This document shows, one piece after another, positions 33,431 through 44,485 of a DNA stretch of 64,000 bases. The notes under the pieces are model-generated. The model was not told the origin of the DNA and searched no databases. It saw only the letters and a list, made by a program, of their open reading frames with translations. Made by a program: the position numbers and the translations under genes. The DNA is taken from contig CM075862.1 in assembly GCA_037975125.1 (NCBI GenBank), positions 40,948,024 through 41,012,023 of the forward strand. Direction: 5' to 3'. The DNA is from Latrodectus hesperus. Lineage: Eukaryota > Arthropoda > Arachnida > Araneae > Theridiidae. Position 1 is the first letter of the stretch. The number at the start of each line of letters is the position of its first letter.

Positions 33431-34099
33431 TTATTACCATTTAAACCAACACTGAAAGAGAATCAAATATTTTTTATTTTTATTTTTTGACAAAGATAGT
33501 TCTTATAAACTTTACATACTGTAAAGATTTCAAATTTCTGATTTTCTATCACATTAAAATGCTTTAACAAAAATATACACCCGACCTAAGTTGTTTTATA
33601 AGTTGTATAAATTTGTTAAGGAGTAAATGGCAAAAACATGTTGAAACTTGTACACAGTTTAGAACAATTTAGTAAAATGTGGGCTGAATAACTTTGATAA
33701 TACAGAAGAATACTGAGCTTTACTAGAGATTATCAAGTAATAACTGACTGAAGCTAACGTGCTTTCGTTTTTACCAATACCCCACTGATTGGATATCCAA
33801 GTACGTAACTGAATAGTCTTGACTTTAAAATTCAATAATTTTATAATTAAAAAAATTTCAAATATTCCGCACCTCATTTGATTTGCTTTTAGCTATTCTA
33901 TTCGTAATATGTGATTTGAACAAACAGGGTAAATATTGGATTGTTTGGAAAGTAACAGGAAAGTAATTTAGTTTTTCCTACACGGATCAGTTTTTTGCTA
34001 GTAAAAACGAACCAGCTGGATGACTGTGGAATCGTGCTACTACCAGAAAGATGGTAAAAGCTATTGTGAACTAGAATGAACAATGTGCAGTGCAATATA

Positions 34100-35074
34100 C
34101 GAGGGTAAGTTGAAAAATAAGTTTCCCCTGTCGACTGTGGTCAGAGTTGTGTATGAAAGTCAAAAAATAGAATGAGACATTAAAGATATGACATACCTTT
34201 ATTTTTCCACTTAAGTACCAAGTACATTGAGACATTTGTCATATCGCTTAATAAGCTTCAAAAAGCCCTCCAGGAAAAAATCAGGGCTTTGCATATGGAA
34301 GAAGCGTTGAACGGCTTGTTTCACTTCAGTATTGCTTCGAAAGCACCTTCCCCGAGATTTTTCTTCAAAGCCGGAAACAGATGGAAGTCGCTTGGTGCGA
34401 GATCAGGACTGTATGGCGGATGGTGTTGGCGCTCCCAACCAAGAGTTGCAATATGATTTTGCGTTGCCGTCGCCGAATGTGGTCTGGCATTGTCATCCAA
34501 CAGCAGAACGCCAGATGTGAGAAGGCCAGGCCGCTTTTTCCGAATCACCTCTTTCAATTTCGACAGGGTGTCACAGTAGCGCGTAGCATTGATGGTTCCA
34601 ACCTCCAAAAAGTCCAGCAACAAAACTCCTTGGGCGTCCCAGAAAACTGTGAGGACCACTTTACCTGCAGAGGGAGTTGTCTTGAACTTCTTTCGGACAG
34701 GTGATGACGGATGTTTCCTCTTCATAGATGCGGCCTTCGATTCTGGCGTGAAATGGTGGACCCACGTTTTATCCCCCGTCACAATCCGAAACAGAAAGTC
34801 TGGAACATCTAGTGCGTTACCATGAATATGGTAAGAAGTTCCAGGCTGACCGCCATGCGTTGTTCCTTGTGTGTTCCATATGCAAAGCCCTGATTTTTTC
34901 CTGGAGGGCTTTTTGAAGCTTACTAAGCGACATGACAAATGTCTTAAAGTACTTGGTACCTATGTGGAAAAATAAAGGTATGTCATATCTTTAATGTCTC
35001 ATTCTATTTTTTGACTTTTATACACAACTCTGTCCACAGTCGACAGGGGAAACTTATTTTTCAACTTACCCTCG
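34100..35074 (-). mobile_element. Palindromic mariner, 975 bp, 201-bp TIRs
   Basis: The element is bounded by TA at 34098-34099 and 35075-35076. The arms 34100-34300 and 34874-35074 are inverted copies over 201 bp with about a dozen differences. Both begin CGAGGGTAAGTTGAAAAATA. Ordinary mariner TIRs are about 30 bp. Here the arm also includes the 3' untranslated region and the last codons of the transposase (LEGFLKLIKRYDKCLNVL). So the normal 5' end and N-terminal DNA-binding part have been replaced by an inverted copy of the 3' end. Insertion lies inside the MITE at 33936-35139. Confidence 0.9.
34321..34938 (-). CDS. Chimeric mariner transposase, DDD core intact, HTH missing
   Basis: A 205-codon open frame without stops. 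Residues 1 to about 22 (MSCRLVSFKKPSRKKSGLCI) are encoded by the inverted right arm and are not transposase. True mariner sequence follows: FRIVTGDKTWVHHFTPESKA (first catalytic Asp, residues about 51-70), GVLLLDDNARPHSATATQNH (second Asp, about 143-162) and HHPPYSPDLAPSDFHLFPAL (third Asp, about 171-190), the DD34D signature. The frame stops at 34321-34323 because of a one-base shift. The other frame continues TEVKQAVQRFFHMQSPDFF to the natural C-terminus in the left arm. The N-terminal helix-turn-helix domain is absent, so sequence-specific transposition is not expected. Plus-strand frames here are shadows. Confidence 0.85.
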   Translation of the reverse strand: MSCRLVSFKKPSRKKSGLCIWNTQGTTHGGQPGTSYHIHGNALDVPDFLFRIVTGDKTWVHHFTPESKAASMKRKHPSSPVRKKFKTTPSAGKVVLTVFWDAQGVLLLDFLEVGTINATRYCDTLSKLKEVIRKKRPGLLTSGVLLLDDNARPHSATATQNHIATLGWERQHHPPYSPDLAPSDFHLFPALKKNLGEGAFEAILK

Positions 35075-35144
35075 TAATATTTATTTGCTGCATGTTTTTC
35101 ATTTTCATGAAAAATGAAATGACTTTCCAAACAACCCAATAGTA

Positions 35145-35460
<316 letters not shown>

Positions 35461-35464
35461 CCTA

Positions 35465-36020
35465 ATTAACATCTATTAAAGCCTCTGTTTGAAAAAATCA
35501 AGAAGACACACAAAACAAATTTAACAGCATCAGAGACAGATGTTTTGGGTATATTCTGAGAGATTGCAATTAATTAAACTTTTTTAAATAAAATATGGCA
35601 AGATAGTGAATATAATTAAAGCAGTTTATCGAACAATATTGCATAATTTCCCCCCTTTCATAATTTTCTTATTTTTATGTGATTCAGAATAGTTTCACTG
35701 TAATTCATATTAAAGCATTCGAAACGATTGATTATATTGTATCAAAAATTTACATGAATTTGAAACAAAATTAATTGCAGTCATGAAAAATTAAAATTTT
35801 CTTCCCGTTCCATATAACTTTTATTCGAATTAAGTTTTGAAGAAAAAAATAGCATCCAATTTTTTTGCTCAAAATTTGACATGGAAACAGATTTTCTTTA
35901 TTTAATAAAATGAAAGCTGTTAAAAATGTTTTATTAATTAAACGAGTATAAGTTATTAAAATAACTAGGCAATTTCTTTCACGGTGTAATAAAAGCGGAT
36001 TCATCTGATAGTCTTTGATT
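35465..36020. other. AT-rich DNA, no gene seen
   Basis: A 77-codon minus-strand frame (35771-36004) has no recognisable features. Confidence 0.45.
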
Positions 36021-36021
36021 T

Positions 36022-36246
<225 letters not shown>

Positions 36247-36639
36247 AATTACTATTTACTTAATGCACTTTTTCCTAATACATGACTCGTTATATCTCAT
36301 AATTTTTATTTTTTATTTAAAATGAATTTATTTTCTTTATTTGATTTGAATGTACATATAATTTTCCGCATGCTAAATTCATGAAAACACCCCTTTTTGC
36401 AAAACTGATTAATTAGTTAAAAATGTAAGAGAAATGAATACAGGAAAGTACAATAAAGTAATAATAATAACAATATGTGATTACAATGATAATAACAATA
36501 ACAATTTGTGAATTCTAATCAAAGAATATATTTTTATCAGAATATCAAAAGCAGTAAAACAGTTAATAAAGAAATAAATTTTAAAATTACAATCATTTTT
36601 AAGAAGTGAACTTAATCATAATAATATATTACAAATATG

Positions 36640-36944
36640 CCGACCGATGGCTGAGTGGTTAGCGTTCCTGACTACTGAGCTGTGGGCCCCGGGTTCGAAT
36701 CCCGGTTCGGGCATGGATGTTTCTGTTCTTTCTGTGTATCACTGTTTTTTCTTCTGTGTTGTGGTATGAATGTGGCCCACCCTATAAACGGGTTTGTTGT
36801 GGTATGGCGCGGGTAACGCTACTCGCCTCCGTGACTTGGTTCACAGGTGTCTGCTGTGTAACGATAAATGAGTAGCAGTTTCTGGCCTTGTTGTTGCATA
36901 GGGTTAGTCACCCAAGTGTGTCCGCCATTGGAAAAAAAATACAT
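36640..36944 (+). repeat. SINE family B copy with 12-bp TSD
   Basis: Flanked by ATTACAAATATG (36628-36639) and ATTATAAATATG (36945-36956), 11 of 12 matching. The head is strongly tRNA-like: TGGCTGAGTGGTTAGCG for the D arm and a T arm with a perfect 5-bp stem, CCGGGTTCGAATCCCGG. The body has GAATGTGGCCCACCCTATAA, CGCCTCCGTGACTTGGTTCA and GGCCTTGTTGTTGCATAG. The best-preserved SINE in the window. Confidence 0.92.
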
Positions 36945-36959
36945 ATTATAAATATGCAT

Positions 36960-38720
36960 GAAAATATTTTCTGTAATTATGTATTAATAGTTCCTTAAAC
37001 ATAAGGTTTATTTTTATAAAATTAGGTATGCATTCTCCGAATGTGGTTATAATTAACGTTACAATTTCGAAATGTTGTGAAGTAATAGTATTTCCTTAAA
37101 TTAAGGGAAATTTATCAAGAACTCTAATAAAAGAAAATTTTATTAAATAAATTATAAAAATATATTTTTCCATGATTTTATGAACATGTTTTTTTACTAG
37201 TACTCTGATTGTTTTAATTACTTTCCAGATTTTGTTTCTTGGCAATTATTTCCATTGATTCATGGTAGTAGTAGAAATATTTCATTACTTTTTTGATGGG
37301 TGGATGATTTTACTTCACGGTGGTTCAAAATGGAAATTTTAATTATTATCTGACACTATAAAATATAAATCATAACTTTTTAAAATTATATTTAAAAACT
37401 TTTCGAATCGATCTTTCGTACAATTTTTATTTTTCTGAAATAATATTGGAAAAAAAATTTTAAACTATCACATTTTGTAGTCAGATAATTTTAAATTTTT
37501 TCATGACTTATTATTATAATATTGGGAGTGCTATTTGTCTTAGAAATTTTCTTTAATTATTTGGCAACTGAAAAATATGAATATATCAAAAAGTAATAGC
37601 AAAAACCATAGATGTGTTTTTTTCTTTACAAGAGTAATCCTACATTTATTTCAAAAAGTCAAAAAATGTGTTATAAGCATCTAATGTTCTTAAAAAATTT
37701 CGTTTGAAATTATATGAAAGCTTTGTGTATCATCTGACATTTGAATAAATAATTTTTGATCAACTTAGAATAAATTTTTCATCAATAGCGTCTTTTTAAT
37801 AATAACTTCTTTTTATATTTTAAGCGGAATACTTGTAAAAATAAAATGAAAAATTCCAATTTCGATCAAAAATATCTGTATTTGCTAAATAGAGACAGGT
37901 TTTTTCCCTCAATAAATATAATATTTGGTTTTCTATGATCTCCTACATGAAATTCTGTTTCTCATTTGGTTAATTTTATATGGCAAAATTAAAGTATTAG
38001 CGATTTTATGAGAAAAATAATTTTAGTTGTTTCATCACTATTTCTATCCACATTCGTTATTGCATTATCATTATTGAACGTATAAGTATTGAACGTATAA
38101 AAAAAACACTTGATGTTTTTTGTATCGAATGATTCGTAACCATTTATTTAGTATTTCATTGCTGTAAGAAAAGTTTTCCATTAAATTTAGGATAAATACT
38201 TATAATAATTGATTAATTTCAAACATTTTGGGTTTTATTAATGATCAAAAATGAGTAAATGACACATTATGTCTTTTTTGGTTGCATTTAAATCTTTAAA
38301 TTATATATTTTATTTATACTGAATCTCAACAGCATTATGGAATGTATATCTTGTAAAATTATGCACATTTACATAAATTAGATAGATTTAGTAATTTAGA
38401 TAAACAGGCTTGCACACGTCAGAATTTCTTCTTTCTTTATTTCAATATTCAGTAAATGCTGTTAATATGATTTAAAGCTATGCTTATAAAGTCGTAATAC
38501 ATTTAAAGGTTTCTCTTTAATTCCTTTAGAAAACTTCATTCTCTATAATTTAAATGGTACCTCTTATAATTATTTTTTCCTCTTTTGCAAAGGAATGGGT
38601 AAGTTATGGAGATGAAAGTAAATTTAATTTTTTATATTTGAAACGCGTTTTGTGTGTGGGTGTGTGTGATAAATATAAAAAAATATGCCCCACCAACCGC
38701 TTTTGAAACACTGTTTTTAG
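36960..38720. other. AT-rich DNA, no gene seen
   Basis: No transposon or gene signal recognised. A TTTTGCAAAG acceptor-like and GTAAGT donor-like pair at 38583-38604 encloses only 6 nt and is probably chance. Confidence 0.45.
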
Positions 38721-38726
38721 TTCTTT

Positions 38727-39152
38727 TTGTCTGATTGGTTGATTTTACTTTCAAGAACCACTTTGAGTTCATATTTCAAGAAAAATATACAAGTTATTCT
38801 AGACAAACATATTAACATTCAAATTATGAAACTTTTGTTTCCTGGTTGGATTTTAAGATTGTACAAATCCAAATTTCAACAGATTTTACTAAACCTTTGC
38901 AGCCCATTGAGAAGTGAAGAACAAATTGCAAGTAAGGAAAGCAATGCATTTATTCCTATGAATAAATTTGCTAACTATTTGATTTTCAATCAGATAAAAC
39001 TGAGCATGAATTTTATCTACAGAGTACATAAGTTTTATTTTGAATATTCTGCGAAGTTTGTTTTTTATAATTTATTTTCAAGTATACATTACCTATGGCA
39101 AATTTTGCTCATTTTAAAACACTTTTTTTCGTTCAAGGTTGTCATTTTTTAA
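38727..39152 (+). CDS. 141-codon ORF, unassigned, possibly spurious
   Basis: This is one of the longest uninterrupted frames in the window that is not a microsatellite or transposase. It starts MSDWLILLSRTTLSSYFKKN and ends ILKHFFSFKVVIF. The composition is dominated by Phe, Ile, Leu, Lys and Asn, as expected from random AT-rich DNA, with no catalytic motif, repeat or clear signal peptide. There is no promoter or splice evidence. A real host or viral-like gene cannot be excluded, but I would not rely on it. Confidence 0.12.
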   Translation: MSDWLILLSRTTLSSYFKKNIQVILDKHINIQIMKLLFPGWILRLYKSKFQQILLNLCSPLRSEEQIASKESNAFIPMNKFANYLIFNQIKLSMNFIYRVHKFYFEYSAKFVFYNLFSSIHYLWQILLILKHFFSFKVVIF

Positions 39153-39406
39153 GCGATCATGAATAATTACTTAATCTTTGACCTGGTGTAAACTAAACAC
39201 GAAATTTTATCGAATAATTTCAGTAAATTTTAAATATGAATATTGAGTTGAGTTTGCTTTGTTGAATGATTATTTGCAAATATAATTTATGCATGAACAC
39301 CTTTCTCCATTCTTCTACCAATGAGTGTCAATGTACTTGCATAATGTGGTAATTTCCTTCGAATTTTCCATGTAAAGAATCGCATCGATGTAAATTAAAA
39401 TCTTAA
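39153..39406. other. AT-rich spacer, nothing seen
   Basis: No ORF, repeat or motif recognised between the unassigned ORF and the next SINE. Confidence 0.4.
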
Positions 39407-39416
39407 TCTTATTATC

Positions 39417-39687
39417 CCAGTTCGGTGGCTTAGTGGAATCGCTAAGCGCTCACAAGCCACAGATTCGAGGTTCGATCCTCGAGTTGGGTGAGGAAAACTG
39501 TCATACCTTCAGTGAGAAAACTGAGAACCAAGCATTCTTGGGAACTAAACACTGGGAGTTTTAAGTTAGAGTGACACCTAACTTGGACATATGTTTCTCA
39601 TTCTAGTACCCTCGGTCAGGAAAACAGTTATTGGCACAGGAAGCCTTGGCCCACTTATGGGCTGCACTGCAATGTTTAGTTTTTTAT
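39417..39687 (+). repeat. SINE family C copy with perfect 10-bp TSD
   Basis: Perfect direct repeats TCTTATTATC flank it at 39407-39416 and 39688-39697. The tRNA-like head has GGTGGCTTAGTGGAATCGCT (A-box area) and CGAGGTTCGATCCTCGAG (T arm). The body includes CTGAGAACCAAGCATTCTTG and GACATATGTTTCTC and ends with GGCCCACTTATGGGC, a short inverted repeat also seen at the ends of the other family C copies. The 65-codon ORF over it is not supported. Confidence 0.92.
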
Positions 39688-39699
39688 TCTTATTATCAA

Positions 39700-40280
39700 T
39701 CAAAAATTTTTTCATGGTTGAATTGTTTATGATGTACATGAAGGGAAAGAAGTTTACATCAGGATGTTGGTCTTTGGATGATTTATAAAACAGTCTATTC
39801 GATAACAGCTGTTGTATTTAATTTAAACAGTAATTTATGCTGTTTTGAATTTCCTGTGAAGCTGCTTATGCCACAATGCATATATTTTTGAATTTCTGCT
39901 AACTTAAAAACAAAAAGCAGTGTGTTTCTCTTTTTTTAAAAATTGCTATATATATGTACTTAATTGCTGAAAGTAGAGAAATGTATGTATTGCATTGTGG
40001 GCGTCCCCTTTTCCTATGATACCAATTAATTATGTAATTCTCTTATAAAGAATAATGATATTATTTATTATTTCTTTCCAATTTTTTTAAAAAAAGCATT
40101 AATTTTCCACATTGCATTGAACATATTTATGTTTTTTCAATAAACTGCCTGTGAAAAATACATTGAACACGGATAAATAAATATTGATTTTAAAATTTAA
40201 TGACTAAGCAGTTGAAGGGAATTTTCAAGAATTCTATGGCAGATTTGAATTGTTCTTTGCAAATTTACTCATAGGAAATC
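39700..40280. other. AT-rich DNA, no gene seen
   Basis: No supported feature. Confidence 0.5.
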
Positions 40281-40284
40281 TTAC

Positions 40285-40570
40285 TGGTCTATGGCTGAGT
40301 ACTTAGCGTTCCTAACTCCTAAGGCATTGCTCCCGGGCTCGAATCTTGGTTTGGGCATGAATGTTTCCCTCATTTACTCTGCGTTTCCATGTCCTTTCTG
40401 CTGAGATGATAAGTGAATGTGGCCCACCCTGTAAACCATGTTTGTGGTGAAGTTACGAGGGTGGTACTACTCACTTCCGTGACTTGGCTCAGAGGTGCCC
40501 CTCGGCTAAAGATAAATGAGTAGAGAAAACATAAGACATATTTTTGTGGTGTAGCATAGAATTTTGGACA
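40285..40570 (+). repeat. SINE family B copy, older
   Basis: The order of motifs matches 36640-36944: TCTATGGCTGAGTACTTAGC, GGGCTCGAATCTTGG (B box), GAATGTGGCCCACCCTGTAA, TCACTTCCGTGACTTGGCTC. It is more diverged, and no clean flanking duplication remains. Confidence 0.8.
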
Positions 40571-40574
40571 AAAT

Positions 40575-41975
40575 TAATCACATTTTAAATATCATTAAAA
40601 TTAGTAAATAATACTACTTTTTCAAACGAAATTTTTCTTTAAAAATAAGGTATGCGTTATCTAGTAGGTGCTAAAATCTTTTGGAATCTGGTAGCCTTGG
40701 CTCTTTAACAGAATATATGGTGCCAGTGTACCAACTCATGTTGAAGGAAATAGAATTGATAGACCATCTGCATTACTTTCCGTTGGAAATAAATGATCTC
40801 GAATTGTGTTCTTTACCATCTGAAAATCGGCTACGGTTTTTAATTCTCATAGAACATCTGCAAAAAGATTCTATATGGTTGTGAAAGAGAAACAAGGGTG
40901 AATAAAAACATTCTCTCCAACCATTGGGAATATTTTTATTTGAATTTTTTAATTAATGTAAATGAGTTAAAAAAAGCATAAACCTCTTGGAGATGATCTA
41001 TTCTAAAATCTCAAGGAAACATACCAGTTTATTTTGGGATAATTTAATGATTGCAGATAATATTGCTTAGAAAAATTAATTTTTGCTGTGATTAAGAATG
41101 CAATTAATAAACGAAGTTTATTGATACATTTACAATGAATATCAAATATAAATCACGGATAATACTTTGCAAGATTAAGTTTGCACTGTAAAATGGTTTT
41201 TGACATTACATTGACTTTTGTTATGAAATTGAGGATCATTTGTTATACATATAATCTTGAAAATAACATATTCCAAATTATCGTTAATAACATACTACAG
41301 TCTCTGTACAAATTAAATATATACAATATAAATATATAAATACAGGATTCATTAAAAAGTTTCAGCTTTGTAGACAGGTGTCATTATTTTTATGAGTTAA
41401 AGACGCAAAATGTTTCAGTTCAAAGTTATTTTATGAAATTGAATTTTACAAGCATTCATTTATAAACGATACAAATAAGTTGACAGTCCTTATTTTCTTT
41501 TTCTTTATTCTAAATATAGTGATGCTAGCTTCTTGTAAAGAAATAATGAGCTGCAGTTCCATATTTAAATATTTGTAAAAATTATAAGAATTTTGTATTT
41601 ACTTCAAATATATGGATGTATATATTGCAGCACTCTCTACTTTTCATTTCTCCACTCATTATTTAACAGTGCATTTTTCACTAAAGAATAAGGAACCACA
41701 TGATTTGAAAATAGAATATACTGGAACAAGTTTTGTTTACCAATAAAATTTATACAATTGAAGTAATAAAGAAAAAAGTTGATTTACATGGATAGTGCAA
41801 TTGGGCTTTCAAAGAATTGGAGAAAGAGAATTTGTTTTAGAAAAGTAGATGGAAAAATGACATTTAATTAGTTTTTATTGAGTATTTGTGATAAAATTTG
41901 TATTATTAGATTTCTCTATTACTGATTATTTCACTTTTATTATAACTAGTCTCATGTATTTTGTATAGATAGTAT
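40575..41975. other. AT-rich DNA, one weak ORF
   Basis: A 67-codon plus-strand frame (40681-40884) has a balanced, protein-like composition (LKEIELIDHLHYFPLEINDL) and an acceptor-like TCTTTAACAG inside it. No family is recognised, and I do not call it a gene. The rest shows nothing. Confidence 0.3.
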
Positions 41976-41982
41976 TGTTTGA

Positions 41983-42340
41983 AGTCCTGTGACGTGGTGG
42001 TAGCACTTGATGCTCCCAAGACACAGGTCTGAAGTTCTATCCTCTTGCTAGACAAGATCGACTCAGCCATTCGATCCCTTCAGTGGGTCAATAAAACTGA
42101 GTACCAAGCATGTTGGAGATCTAAACACTAGGATTCCGCGTCACTAAAGCAGAACATATGTTTCGCACCTCAGAACCCTCTGTCACAAAAACAGATGTGA
42201 GGTTTACAGGGACAAAGACGAAAGCAGAGACAGAGACGAAAACAGATGTGAGGTTTACAGGGACAGAGACGAAAGGAAACAGAGACGAAAACAGATATGA
42301 GGTTTACAGGGACAGAGACGAAAGGAAACAGAGATGAAAA
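41983..42340 (+). repeat. SINE family C copy containing a minisatellite
   Basis: The head (GACGTGGTGGTAGCACTTGA, B-box remnant) and body (CTTCAGTGGGTCAATAAAAC, GAGTACCAAGCATGTTGGAG, GAACATATGTTTCGCACCTC) follow family C. The expected 3' end is replaced by three tandem units at 42187-42237, 42238-42286 and 42287-42335 (51, 49, 49 bp), each starting AAAACAGATGTGAGGTTTAC with GACGAAAGGAAACAGAGACG near its end. The minus-strand 63-codon frame is an artefact of this array. Confidence 0.8.
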
Positions 42341-42344
42341 TGAT

Positions 42345-42945
42345 GTAGGTTTTGATACCACGAGGCTATTGTATCACTGAGTTGAATTTAGTTAGTCAGA
42401 TTTTAAAACAAGAATACTATTTTATATATTTAATTTTTTTTAAATATTCTCAAATGAAATTGTTAAAAATTTTAATAGGATAATATCTGCTTATATTATA
42501 ATTACAGAAAGATGTCTATTTTAAGTATAGCATTTACAATAAATTAATTATAAGAAAAGCAGCTGCATATGAAATATGCTTTGTAATTTGAAGGAAATCA
42601 TTTAGGAGTGATATTAAAGTGCCCCACTCATGTTTGAAAATTAAGAATTAAAAAAAAAAAAAAAAAAACTGAACATTTTTTAAATCATAAGATTGAATCT
42701 TCAGCATTGAAGGCGATACAGAATTTACTCATTCACATTGTGGAATGATACAGGAAATTTTTCCCTCAACATTAAAGAATAATATCGGAAGGTTCATATG
42801 ATTCGTTGAAGAATACGGATTGAATAATTATATGAATTAAGTCTTACAAGTATGAATACCATGAAGTATTGTAAAAACTCATGTTTCAAGTATAGAGGGC
42901 AGGCATAAGTAATATTTTACGAATTATGTTATATTAATAATCTCT
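42345..42945. other. AT-rich DNA with poly(A) tract
   Basis: Contains a run of about 18 A at 42651-42668. Otherwise no supported feature. Confidence 0.5.
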
Positions 42946-42949
42946 CTCT

Positions 42950-43218
42950 CTCAGTGGCACGACAACCCATGTGGGCCAAGGCCTACAGTGCCCATCCCTG
43001 TTCTCGTGACCGATAGGCCCTGGGGTGCGAAGCATATGTCCCGATTAGGGGTCAGCCTATTGCGAAACCCTAAGTGTTTAGTTCCCAAGTATGCTTGGTA
43101 CTCAGTTTATCAACCCACTGAAGGTATAGAAGGCTGAGTCAACCTTCCGCAGCCAGAGGATTGAACCTCGGACCTGTGGCTTGGGAGAGAGAAACGCTAC
43201 CACTAAGCCACCAGGTTT
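42950..43218 (-). repeat. SINE family C copy
   Basis: On the plus strand it reads GTGGCACGACAACCCATGTG at one end and GGATTGAACCTCGGACCTG plus CCACTAAGCCACCAGG at the other, the complement of the family C order. A CT-rich run precedes it at 42941-42952. Confidence 0.85.
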
Positions 43219-43238
43219 GTATATTATTATTATTATTA

Positions 43239-43317
<79 letters not shown>
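43219..43317. repeat. (TAT)n and (TA)n microsatellite
   Basis: A TAT-rich run, then about 75 bp of TA, directly beside the tRNA-like end of the preceding SINE. Confidence 0.95.
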
Positions 43318-43318
<1 letters not shown>

Positions 43319-43498
43319 CTCCATTAAAAATCTTGATTTACGAAAAATTTATGTAAGAAATATTAAAATTTGTGATGAGAATCTGTAACTTCAATTTAAG
43401 GAATAAATATTTCAAATATTTTTTGACGAAAGTATGGGTAAACACTAAAGAGAGAGAATGGCAGTCACTTGTTAGGGAAAATAATAAAAATTTTTACA

Positions 43499-43683
<185 letters not shown>

Positions 43684-43689
43684 CTATGT

Positions 43690-44400
43690 ACAAACGTTCA
43701 ATTCGCTATTATTTAAGAAAATAAATTTGGCAGCCATAAAACGAGATATTTAAGTGATGGAATAAAAACACTTCTGCTAATAATTGCTTGATGTTTTTTT
43801 TCCGAGAGCTTCTCCTTTTTTCAATTCATCGGCAGTATTTAGAATATCATTAACTTATGAAACAACGGAGATGGTGGGGGGGGGATGTTGAATAAGATGA
43901 CGCTACTTTAAACGACAGTGCATCGGAAGTATCTACTTCCCCATTACTGTTTTCAAGTATAAAAGAAAAAAGGAGAAGGAAAGTGTTATTTCCTCCTAAG
44001 TATTAAATTTCCATGTTTTTATCTCCTCAGAAGATAGATTTTTCATGTCAGGAAACACTTCGAGAAAAAGCAAACTCTTGCCTCTTAAGAGAAAAATAAC
44101 TTGACGTTTTCCCTAATGAGGAATCTTATAAACGGTGCTCCAGTGCGATCTTGAGTTTTCAAGAATCACAAAAGATTACTTTGAATTCTATATAAGAAAT
44201 TTTTAAAAACAAAAAAAGAATTATTGCAAATCTCTCAAGATAATGATATTAAAAGAATCTGAAATCTGATTTGTTTAAAAAAAACGGGAATAAAGTCGTT
44301 TACAAATTTTATTGAAATCTGAAGATTTTGTAAAATGAAGAAATAAAATTTAAGTTGAACCAACTGTTATTTATCTAATTGTTCTAATTATATAATTTTC
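43690..44400. other. Low-complexity spacer, no gene seen
   Basis: 43860-44150 is less AT-rich than average, with a run of nine G at about 43875-43883, but no frame is open across it. Confidence 0.45.
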
Positions 44401-44403
44401 AGA

Positions 44404-44405
<2 letters not shown>

Positions 44406-44482
<77 letters not shown>
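44406..44482. repeat. (TA)n microsatellite
   Basis: About 76 bp of TA dinucleotide. Confidence 0.97.

Positions 44483-44484
<2 letters not shown>

Positions 44485-44485
<1 letters not shown>

Larger units (their letters stand above)
33936..35139. mobile_element. Mariner-derived MITE, split by a second mariner
   Basis: Outer inverted repeats TTGGATTGTTTGGAAAGT (33936-33953) and its complement (35122-35139, 17 of 18 matching) are flanked by TA at 33934-33935 and 35140-35141. Removing the inner element (34100-35074 plus one TA) leaves a body of about 227 bp. Near the insertion point it reads LPERW on the plus strand, as in the end of a mariner transposase. The outer element was therefore a short mariner deletion derivative that later served as target for another mariner. 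Confidence 0.75.

Noticed and set aside
34332..34825. Plus-strand ORFs over the mariner
   Set aside because: Shadows of the minus-strand transposase, whose catalytic motifs are unambiguous.
38583..38604. 6-nt microexon GAATGG between strong acceptor and donor
   Set aside because: Strong-looking splice pairs this close together occur by chance in AT-rich DNA, and nothing supports a gene around it.
38727..39152. 141-codon ORF as a confident gene
   Set aside because: Composition is what random AT-rich DNA gives and no motif is visible; kept only as a low-confidence feature.
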